A stretch of DNA of 64,000 nt from Collimonas fungivorans Ter331 (GTDB taxonomy: Bacteria; Pseudomonadota; Gammaproteobacteria; Burkholderiales; Burkholderiaceae_D): NCBI RefSeq assembly GCF_000221045.1, contig NC_015856.1, forward strand, positions 3,058,542 to 3,122,541. Reading direction: 5' to 3'. Both the position numbers and the translations under genes were made by a program. Positions 9,037-15,088 of this stretch are shown one piece after another (position 1 is the stretch's first letter; each line of letters begins with the position of its first letter). The notes under the pieces were generated by a model, which did no database searches, had not been told where the DNA came from, and saw only the letters and a program-made list of their open reading frames with translations.

Positions 9037-9505
9037 TGTTGATTTGCGTCTAAAACTGACCCACTTAGCTGGATAATTTGCATCGAAAATTGACCCACGT
9101 ATAGAACACAATCCTACTCAATATAGTGAGTGGGAGATTGGAGTGATCGACGTGGCATTATTAGGCATTATTCGACGCTGGCACCTTCGTGACCAGGTCT
9201 CCCTGAGGGAGATCGCCAGGCGCTTGGGAATCTCCAGAAACACCGTCAGACGTTATCTGCGCTCTGAGGTCATAGAGCCGGCTTATAGGGATCGACGCAC
9301 TCCCAGTGCTCTTGATCAGTACGCCTTCAAACTTTCATCCTGGCTTAAAACCGAAGCGGCCAAATCTCGAAAGCAGCGCCGCAGCTTGAAACAGATCCAT
9401 GCTGATCTATGTGCGCTAGGTTTTGAGGGATCGTACGACCGGGTTGCTGCCTTTGCGCGGCAGTGGCGAGTGGATCAACAGGATAGGGTCAATTTCGCAA
9501 GCAAA
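9037..9505 (+). mobile_element. IS21-family remnant (left end plus 5' part of istA)
   Basis: Starts near 9037 with an end of IS21 type, with repeated TGACCCA motifs (about 9057-9063 and 9084-9090) before the transposase gene. Similarity to an IstA stops near 9505 and no istB or right end follows, so the element is a fragment and cannot move by itself. Confidence 0.7.
9143..9505 (+). pseudogene. istA: truncated IS21-family transposase IstA (N-terminal 121 residues)
   Basis: GTG start with GGGAGA upstream. The N terminus is typical IstA: a helix-turn-helix (VSLREIARRLGISRNTVRRYLRS) followed by the linker to SYDRVAAFARQWRVDQQDRVNFASKGT, which in intact IstA leads to the DDE catalytic core. Here the similarity breaks off after SKGT, and the frame runs another 16 unrelated residues to a stop at 9556. 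The DDE domain and partner IstB are missing. Confidence 0.75.
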
Positions 9506-9842
9506 GGCACAGGCTTGGGTCCAGTCTGGGCACCAATCTGCCTGGCAGCTCTGTGAGTCAGTCGATGTTCTTGGACATTCTAATGCCTTATCCGAGCGAA
9601 CACTATCCTTCGAGGAGTTCAGCGGCACAGCCGTGGCCCTTGGTTGGATGCCTTCCCGAGAGAAGACCGTGACGGATGATGTGGCGCCTCTCAATGTATG
9701 GCTATATTGCTTGAGTAGCAATGCCAGGTAAAGTCTAGGCAAATACACAAGAGCCAAGTCGATGGTTTACACAATTCTGGGATAAGACATTAGCTAACTA
9801 GTGCAACAGCTCACTGAGATCGTAATAATGGAAGCACAGAAT
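9506..9842. other. 337-bp spacer of unknown origin between IS21 remnant and cold-shock gene
   Basis: Open frames cross this stretch on both strands (9423-9731 plus, 9416-9757 minus) but none has a Shine-Dalgarno, family motifs or a natural start. It is probably decayed sequence brought in or broken by the IS21 event. Confidence 0.4.
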
Positions 9843-10046
9843 CTAACTGACGATAACAACGTTTCTAGCCCGATGAGCTTTTTCTGGATCAATATCAAAG
9901 GTCACGCTCGTACCGGCTGCCACGGCCCCTCCTTCGTACTTTGATTGGATGTCACTCCAATGAAAGAAAACATCCTTCCCTTTAGGGCGGGTAATAAATC
10001 CAAAGCCTTTTAGAATATCGAAATTTTTTACACGTCCCTCATTCAT
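9843..10046 (-). CDS. cold-shock-domain protein, retron-associated
   Basis: 67-residue CspA-like single-strand nucleic-acid-binding protein. RNP1 is visible as KGFGFI (residues 13-18) and RNP2 as DVFFHWSDI; the remainder fits a five-stranded OB fold. Its ATG lies inside the 3' end of the reverse transcriptase gene (8-base overlap, ATGAATGA), indicating translational coupling. The sequence departs from housekeeping CspA (HWSDI instead of HFSAI; added YEGGAV). From memory, cold-shock proteins are the accessory gene of one published retron type (type V in the Mestre scheme); that assignment needs a database check. Likely role: binding msDNA or the RT-RNA complex, or acting as effector. Confidence 0.88.
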   Translation of the reverse strand: MNEGRVKNFDILKGFGFITRPKGKDVFFHWSDIQSKYEGGAVAAGTSVTFDIDPEKAHRARNVVIVS

Positions 10047-11217
10047 GGAAACTCGCTAATAAACATGTTGGTTTCAGCGGCTTCAAATCTTTCTCTAGGC
10101 TAATCGCCAAGGTTCGATTTGTGCGACTCAATATACTAATTTTGTGTTTGAACTTGTAGTATTTACGAGTGTAGCCTTCTTCGGAAAATTTACTTGGGTG
10201 TAGTTTTGAATACCCGATAAATTTCCTGCAGAGCCACCCTATTTTCTTTGCTTTTTTATTGTCATATGTTGGCAAAATTTGACGCAAATGTTGACGATGA
10301 ATTTCTGCCTTTTTTGTATTTAATCGACTATAGAGAGCGACCAATCCAGAAGCTTTATTAAACGATTTATGATACTCATGATCTGTCGTACTAACCTCCG
10401 CCTTGCTCTTAAGCTCGTACACCATCTGCCCGATTAATTTTACTTTTTCTTTTGGCAGTTTTATCATTTTATCTTCGACTACCAGCCCAGTTACAACAGT
10501 TTTCTTCCCAATCACTGTAGTGTTTGTAACCCCATATTTTCGCTGACTAATCTTCAGTTTTTTTTCACCCAACATCTTACTAATTTGCTCATATATAAAG
10601 CGTCTTTCTTCGTTTTTTATTATTGTTTTTGAACTTACCGTTATATCGTCAACGAGTCGTGAATAGGTAAAACCCATTGCATTCAAAGTTTTTACTATCT
10701 TATGTTCGCAGTCATAAAAAATTAGATTTGCCACATACGAACTAGTCGGTGCTCCTTGCGGAAGCCCATCCTGAAGAGTCATCAGCGAAACGAGCATTTC
10801 AGCAACTTCGTTTGGCAAATTAAATAAGAACTTAAGAACTTTTTTTACAAATTGAGGGCGTACGGATGGAAAGAAAGATTCGACATCAAAAGCCATAACC
10901 TCTCGTGCTTGGCTATGATATTGCGCGTTCCGAACGAAATCGCGAGGATTTATTTCATCCCTGATAGATCCAAATAGATAACTCGGAAACGAACACTTAG
11001 AAAAAATTCGCCGGACAATGCGGCGTTGAACAATTTTTAGTTCTTTTACAGGGTCAGAAATCGTTCTGAATCCATCTGTCTTTTTTGGAATTTTCGATAT
11101 GGAGTAAAAATCATCTGGTTTAGATGCTACAAGCGTGAGGAAATTCTCTGTAACATCAAGCATTTTTGCTAATGCAGCAACGCTTCCAATAGAAGAATTA
11201 GAATATGCAATTTTCAT
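10039..11217 (-). CDS. retron-type reverse transcriptase
   Basis: 392-residue RT, full length for a retron enzyme. In order: N-terminal LAKMLDVTENFL helix; PKKTDGFRTISDP (RT1 region); retron-specific NAxxH as NAQYH at 97-101; catalytic motif A FDVESFFPSV (Asp111); LPQGAPTSSYVANL (152-165); motif C SRLVDDITVSS with Asp190 and Asp191; and the retron VTG signature at 242-244, thought to help bind the cognate RNA. The first position of the YxDD box is Leu, an unusual change. It would make multicopy single-stranded DNA from the RNA encoded upstream. The ATG at 11217 lacks a clear Shine-Dalgarno. AT-rich codon use sets it apart from the chromosome. Confidence 0.93.
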   Translation of the reverse strand: MKIAYSNSSIGSVAALAKMLDVTENFLTLVASKPDDFYSISKIPKKTDGFRTISDPVKELKIVQRRIVRRIFSKCSFPSYLFGSIRDEINPRDFVRNAQYHSQAREVMAFDVESFFPSVRPQFVKKVLKFLFNLPNEVAEMLVSLMTLQDGLPQGAPTSSYVANLIFYDCEHKIVKTLNAMGFTYSRLVDDITVSSKTIIKNEERRFIYEQISKMLGEKKLKISQRKYGVTNTTVIGKKTVVTGLVVEDKMIKLPKEKVKLIGQMVYELKSKAEVSTTDHEYHKSFNKASGLVALYSRLNTKKAEIHRQHLRQILPTYDNKKAKKIGWLCRKFIGYSKLHPSKFSEEGYTRKYYKFKHKISILSRTNRTLAISLEKDLKPLKPTCLLASFHE

Positions 11218-11236
11218 ATGTAAAGGTGACGAAGTG

Positions 11237-11440
11237 TTACTTAGTAAAGTGCGTAATTAGGTAGTGCAAAACTTCCGCAATTAACGCCCTCGTTACGTAA
11301 CCAAAAAATAGTTTGAAGAGGCTTTCGCCTGCCATTTTTTTTAGCCCCAACCAGGCCTGTCTCGCAAATTGTTTCGCTTCCGACGAAACATTGCGGTTAA
11401 TACTTGTATGTGCGAGTTTAATGATGATTAACAGATTCAT
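11237..11440 (-). CDS. possible small protein upstream of the RT (uncertain)
   Basis: 67 codons with an ATG at 11440 and AAGGA eight bases upstream. The product has a hydrophobic start (MNLLIIIKLA) and an amphipathic, Phe/Leu-rich C-terminal half (ESLFKLFFGYVTRALIAEVLHYLI). I do not recognise it. It overlaps the candidate retron RNA (11341-11544), so either it is a fortuitous frame inside a structured RNA or the RNA and a small ORF share sequence. The good Shine-Dalgarno is the main argument for it; the competing RNA explains most of the same bases. Confidence 0.3.
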   Translation of the reverse strand: MNLLIIIKLAHTSINRNVSSEAKQFARQAWLGLKKMAGESLFKLFFGYVTRALIAEVLHYLITHFTK

Positions 11441-11544
11441 AGGAATATTCCTTATAAGGGGTTATGACTACCTAAAAAAGATAGCCCGACTAGCCTTAAT
11501 GAATCTATTTTGACCATTGGTGAGGTGTAACCTGGTTGGGTTAA
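11341..11544 (-). ncRNA. candidate retron msr-msd RNA
   Basis: Upstream of the RT, a perfect 10-bp inverted repeat (CCTGGTTGGG at 11531-11540, complement at 11346-11355; plus a further TTA/TAA pairing) encloses 175 nt, the geometry expected of retron a1/a2. Read 5' to 3' on the minus strand the enclosed RNA has: an 8-bp stem 11499-11506 with 11433-11440 (AGATTCAT/ATGAATCT) that contains a 7-bp hairpin with a U-rich loop; a small TTAAT/ATTAA hairpin; then a strong hairpin 11363-11395 (CGCAA-TGTTTCG with CGAAACA-AT-TTGCG), optionally closed by CTCGCA/TGCGAG, next to a2. The 3' hairpin is my candidate msd. a2 ends about 130 nt before the RT start. Boundaries and the branching G are not determined. 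Confidence 0.6.
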
Positions 11545-12020
11545 CTCCGCCACTTTTATCGTCTTACTGCTGTTGCTATAAGTTCACCGGCATTTTGGTC
11601 CACGCGGCGCGCGCCTTTAGCGCGGCCTGCGGGCCAACGTCCCGGTAGAGATATCAAGTGATATCGTCGAAAGCCAAATGGATTCCGACTTGGACACCCA
11701 GTCAATCTCAACACATAAAGTATGCTTGTTAAAGAGCGAAAACACGACAGCAAGGCATATCGCCCTGTTTCTTGATGGTATCGTACAAAAAAAACATTGT
11801 CAAACTGTACTAGATTTTCTCGAATGCTCACCTAACAAGGAAGACCGCCCGATCTAAAAGTAATGAGAAAGAGCGGTACAGTACGCTTCGCTATCCTTGG
11901 CGCGACCATCCTGCTCCAGTCTTTTCCCGCCGAAATTGGCCGCACTGCAACGGGCAGCCCACCCGCCCCTGAGCGGCCATATATTTATCGACGGTATCTT
12001 GCGATATCCGGCCTCGCATA
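11545..12020. other. region between retron RNA and integrase, no supported gene
   Basis: A minus-strand open frame at 11556-11831 lacks a Shine-Dalgarno and looks like chance. The stretch probably holds the retron promoter. On the minus strand 11724-11737 reads GCTCTTTAACAAGC, close to the boxA antitermination sequence of rRNA operons. Confidence 0.4.
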
Positions 12021-13093
12021 TCACCCCAATCTCTCCAAAAGACTTTCCGGTTTGAGGTGAGTGTACCTCTTGAGCATCTGCATGCTTTTATGCCCGGTGA
12101 TACTGGCCACCTCCATTGGATGAAATCCCTTTTCGAATAGCCGCGAGGCAGCTTCGTGACGTAGATCGTGCCAGCGCAGGTCTTCGATTTTCACTTTGGC
12201 CAGCGCGCGTTTCCAGATGCAAATGATTGCGTTCGCCGTAGTGGCCAGCACAAGTCCGGCGCTTGGTTGCACAATTTCGCCTTTGTCATTCCGAGGGCAG
12301 ATAGACTGCAGCACCTCGATAGCACGCCTAGATAAGGGCAATGCCGCCGGCACCCCTTTATTCGAAATTTCCACGGTGCTGGCCGGGAACCGTATCATCC
12401 GCGCGGAAAGATTCACCCACTCCCACCTAACTTTAAACAGCATTCCTTGCCGCAGGCTTGTTTCTATTGCCAGATCAAAAGCGCACGCGGCATACGGGTT
12501 TTCACTTGCTTTTAATCGACCAAGAATGAGATCGTACTCCCCTGTTTCCAGGCGGCGATTGCGCGCACGACTGCCAGCCGGTTTACGAATATTTTTCAGT
12601 GGATTGGCAAGATTTTCCATTCCCCATTCTTTACGCGCAATCTCATATAGATGACTGATAAGCTGGAGTTCCAGGCGAATTGTATTTTCTGCTCGACCTG
12701 CTTCGCGCCTTTTATCTCTGTAAACTGCGAAATCTGCACCTTTCAGATTTGCTAGGGTGCGGTAGCAAAGTCATTTTGCAACCATCGGTTGATGCGACAG
12801 GTTTCTTGATATGGATGTCGCTTGGCTGGGACGATATCTCGGTTGTAGCGCTCCAACGCCTCGCGCAGAGTGGTACGTTCCGCTTCAGCCCTGTCAACGT
12901 ATAGGCCTGAATCCATTTCCGACTCTACGCGGCGCGCCCACTGCTGGGCCTGCTTTTGCGTATCGAATGTGCGATACGTAGGTTTATATCCTTTGCGACG
13001 AACTTCCGCCCGCCAATATGCACCGCGTTCCTTGATGTATGCCATTCCAGACTTCCCAATTGTTGATAAAGCGCTTGGTCTGGATTTTTTCAT
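12021..13093 (-). pseudogene. tyrosine-type integrase, split by a frameshift
   Basis: The N-terminal part (13093 to 12752, or from the ATG at 13045 with GGGAAG upstream) is the Arm-type AYIKERGAYWRAEVRRKGYKPTYRTF segment plus core-binding domain. It hits a stop right after NDFATAP. One frame over, protein continues without a gap as LANLKGADFAVYRDKRREAGRAENT and on into the catalytic domain starting around 12620: Arg box in TSLRQGMLFKVRW, HDLRHEAASRLF, and GHKSMQMLKRYTHL with the nucleophilic Tyr. A single missing base in the C run near 12755-12757 (minus strand) restores one continuous gene. It abuts the intact tRNA-Lys, so it is the island integrase. Confidence 0.88.
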
Positions 13094-13149
13094 TCCGGCA
13101 GATTTCCGGCAAAGGCCAGTTTTTGAATCCTGCCGGGAATAAATAGACG

Positions 13150-13182
13150 AAAAAAAAGCACTGCGATTACTCGCAAGTGCTT
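13150..13182 (-). terminator. Rho-independent terminator inside the island, downstream of tRNA-Lys
   Basis: Minus strand: AAGCAC-T-TGCGA-GTAA-TCGCA-GTGCTT followed by eight T residues. It lies 22 bases past the tRNA 3' end, so the island supplies a replacement terminator for the tRNA it interrupted. Confidence 0.75.
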
Positions 13183-13200
13183 GATTTCCATACCTGAATA

Positions 13201-13251
13201 CTGTTGGTGGGGCGTGTGTGATTCGAACACACGACCTACGGATTAAGAGTC
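13201..13251. repeat. right attachment repeat (3' part of intact tRNA-Lys)
   Basis: 51 bases identical to 7918-7968; spans the anticodon loop to CCA of the tRNA plus four bases beyond it. Marks the integrase-proximal end of the island. Confidence 0.9.
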
Positions 13252-13280
13252 CGCTGCTCTACCAGCTGAGCTAACGCCCC
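13205..13280 (-). tRNA. tRNA-Lys (anticodon CTT)
   Basis: 76 nt folding as a complete cloverleaf: acceptor GGGGCGT pairing with ACGCCCC, D-arm GCTCAGCTGGTAGAGC, anticodon stem GCGGA/TCCGT around loop CTCTTAA (anticodon CTT), T-arm with TTCGAAT, and an encoded CCA end. Its 3' half is the attachment site of the island to its left. Confidence 0.97.
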
Positions 13281-13394
13281 AACAGGGGACGAATTATAGC
13301 GGCTGTTTATTATTTTTGCTAGTTCTTCGTAGGAATTTCTATCGAATTAAATATTCGCCGTTGTTTCCGCCTCTTCCAAGCGCCGGCAGCGCCG

Positions 13395-13868
13395 TCATGC
13401 CGTGACCAGTCCCACCCAGTGCAAGGTTGATTCGTCCACCGCGACCTGGGTGCGCCCGGCCGGACGGGCCGCCTTGGCAGCCGCTATCGCAGACCTGTAG
13501 AGCGTCTTCTGGGCTTTTCTCAGCAAGCGCTGTTCAATGCGCCGGGTATACAAATCGCTGTATTCGACAATTTTCCCCAGCGTCTGCGCCAACTCCTTGT
13601 CGTCGGCCTGGCTTTGCGCCAGCTGGCGCCAGAAATCGCATTCGGTCCAGCGCCGGAAACGCATGTAGACCGTGCTTGAACTGCCGAACCGCTCGGGCAG
13701 GCAGCGCCACGAACCTTTGTTGAGCACTATCCACAGCACGGCCTCGATGAACAGACGGTTGTTTTTTGCATTGGCGCCGGGATCGCTCTGTTTCCCGGTC
13801 AGGAGCGGCTCAAGCTTTTGCCATTGCCCGTCCCGAAGTTTGATTTGCTGCTTATGCACCAGGCTCAT
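13395..13868 (-). CDS. IS5-like transposase N-terminal (DUF4096) domain protein with unrelated tail
   Basis: 157 residues. Residues about 10-95 match the N-terminal domain of IS5/IS427-group transposases (WQKLEPLLTGKQSDPGANAKNNRLFIEAVLWIVLNKGSWRCLPERFGSSSTVYMRFRRW, signature residues only). Instead of a DDE core the protein ends in a charged helical tail (KELAQTLGKIVEYSDLYTRRIEQ) and RTQVAVDESTLHWVGLV. A strong Shine-Dalgarno (GGAGGAGG) precedes the ATG, which argues for expression rather than decay. It lies just upstream of tRNA-Lys. It may be a domesticated DNA-binding remnant or a degenerate insertion sequence; I see no terminal repeats. Confidence 0.65.
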   Translation of the reverse strand: MSLVHKQQIKLRDGQWQKLEPLLTGKQSDPGANAKNNRLFIEAVLWIVLNKGSWRCLPERFGSSSTVYMRFRRWTECDFWRQLAQSQADDKELAQTLGKIVEYSDLYTRRIEQRLLRKAQKTLYRSAIAAAKAARPAGRTQVAVDESTLHWVGLVTA

Positions 13869-14045
13869 GGCCGCCTCCTCCAGAAAGAATGTGGTTGCGC
13901 TACCCGCCTCGGCCGCTCATGGCGGCGAGCCGAGGCACCAGCTTGACATTCTAGCGATGGGGTACGTTAAGGAATATAAGAGATGTCTGAAATTGAAAGG
14001 CCAGGCCTGCGTCAAAGGCCATACATCAAAGACCTACTGATCGTC

Positions 14046-14669
14046 TTAAAGCGGATCAGGCCAGGCGCGCATCGCTTGCGCACCGATCGCCAGCAGCTTC
14101 TCGCGCCCGGCGTTGTCGCGCGCCTGGGTCGACATGCCGTGGATGACTGTCACGAAAAAACTCGCCATCGCGGCGGTATCGGTGTCGGCAGCCAATTCGC
14201 CCTCGCGCACGCCGCGGTCCAGCCGGTCCTTGATGCCGGCCTCCATCTGCCCGCGGTAATCCGCCAGTACTTCCTGCACATGCGAAGAGGCGGCGGTGCA
14301 ATTGGTGGCTGAAGTCACCACCATGCAACCGGGCGGCTGGTTGGGATCGGTTTGCGAGATGGCGATTACTTCGAGGTAGCTGCGGATGCTTTCCTTAGCC
14401 GTCAGCGGCTCGGCCACGATCGACTCGAAAAAACATGGCTTCTTTGCAAGATAATATTCCACTGCTTCCAGAAACAGGCGTTCCTTGTCGCCGAAGGCCG
14501 TATACAGGCTGGGCGGCGTGATTCCCATGGCGCAGGTGAGGTCGTTGAGCGACGTCGCCTCATATCCGTAACGCCAAAAAACCAGCATCGCGCGTTCCAG
14601 CGCAAGTTCCCTATCGAACGATAAAGGACGGCCGGCCTTCTTGCGCGGCTTGTCTTGTGTCATTTCCAT
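14046..14669 (-). CDS. TetR/AcrR-family repressor of the RND efflux operon
   Basis: 207 residues with an N-terminal TetR helix-turn-helix (ALERAMLVFWRYGYEATSLNDLTCAMGITPPSLYTAFGDKERLFLEAV, key parts) and a C-terminal ligand domain containing PPGCMVVTSA. It is divergent from the RND adaptor gene, the standard layout for an efflux repressor. Its own start overlaps one of two near-identical sequence repeats (see 14669-14746), so it is probably autoregulated. Confidence 0.9.
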   Translation of the reverse strand: MEMTQDKPRKKAGRPLSFDRELALERAMLVFWRYGYEATSLNDLTCAMGITPPSLYTAFGDKERLFLEAVEYYLAKKPCFFESIVAEPLTAKESIRSYLEVIAISQTDPNQPPGCMVVTSATNCTAASSHVQEVLADYRGQMEAGIKDRLDRGVREGELAADTDTAAMASFFVTVIHGMSTQARDNAGREKLLAIGAQAMRAWPDPL

Positions 14670-14746
14670 AGTGATCGATATTAAACTACTTGACAGCGTA
14701 AAACAACCCCGTTAGAGTCGTACTCCAATTCGTAGTGATCGCTATT
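14669..14746. promoter_or_regulatory. efflux-operon promoter flanked by two probable TetR operators
   Basis: A sigma-70 promoter reads TTGACA (14690-14695), 17-base spacer, TAGAGT (14713-14718) on the plus strand. Two copies of TAGTGATCGnTATT flank it at 14669-14682 and 14733-14746 (13 of 14 identical). The first overlaps the TetR start codon, the second lies in the early transcribed region, so repressor binding would block both directions. Confidence 0.7.
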
Positions 14747-15088
14747 GAATAGAAATTCTGCAGATGCCGGATGTGGCTAAATGGAAACATCAGTGTCTCA
14801 CAGAATTAAATTTGATGTTTTCCGAGCGCGTTTTTTTGCTTTCAGGTAAGGGAAAAACCGGCACATTTGGAGGATCAGACAAGAAGCGTCCAGTAAGCGG
14901 CTATCGGCTGACAGCCAGTCAGCCATACATTGCTAATCATGATTTGAAGCAATCCAAGCCAGTCAAGAACGCCGATGTCGATCTCCAGGCCAAGCTGCAA
15001 TCCCTTTCATAGGCCCAGCGCTCCCGCGATTGTTTCCGATTACGCAGTTATCCATTTCCGTTTCCACACATATATCCAGGGGTCTCAC
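14747..15088 (+). other. long 5' leader of the RND operon
   Basis: About 340 bases between the promoter and the adaptor ATG. An 82-codon frame (14764-15012) starts with ATG but lacks a Shine-Dalgarno and family features; it could be a leader peptide but I would not annotate it as a gene. Confidence 0.4.

Larger units (their letters stand above)
7918..13251. mobile_element. 5.28 kb genomic island integrated at tRNA-Lys(CTT)
   Basis: The 3' 47 bases of a tRNA-Lys gene plus 4 flanking bases occur twice as a perfect 51-bp direct repeat (7918-7968 and 13201-13251), the classical footprint of tyrosine-integrase insertion into a tRNA 3' end. The copy at 13201 belongs to the intact tRNA and lies next to an integrase gene, the usual arrangement. 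Cargo in order from the integrase: retron RNA, reverse transcriptase, cold-shock protein, IS21 remnant, DUF2971 gene. All cargo genes are on the minus strand except the IS fragment, and several are AT-rich compared with the chromosome. The integrase is frameshifted, so the island is probably immobile on its own. Confidence 0.9.

Noticed and set aside
9416-9757. Open frames on both strands across the IS21 break point
   Set aside because: Neither has a ribosome site; both run through the IstA fragment and its junction. Treated as decayed sequence.
11556-11831. 91-codon minus-strand open frame between retron RNA and integrase
   Set aside because: No Shine-Dalgarno, Arg/Gly/Pro-rich C terminus typical of antisense GC-rich frames, no family features.
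13983-14312. Plus-strand frame starting MSEIERPGLRQRPYIKDLL with AAGGA upstream
   Set aside because: After about 24 residues it runs antisense to the TetR gene with unnatural composition. It may be the remnant of a lost gene start, but not a gene.
14764-15012. 82-codon frame in the efflux leader
   Set aside because: No ribosome site and no recognisable sequence; left as part of a long 5' leader.
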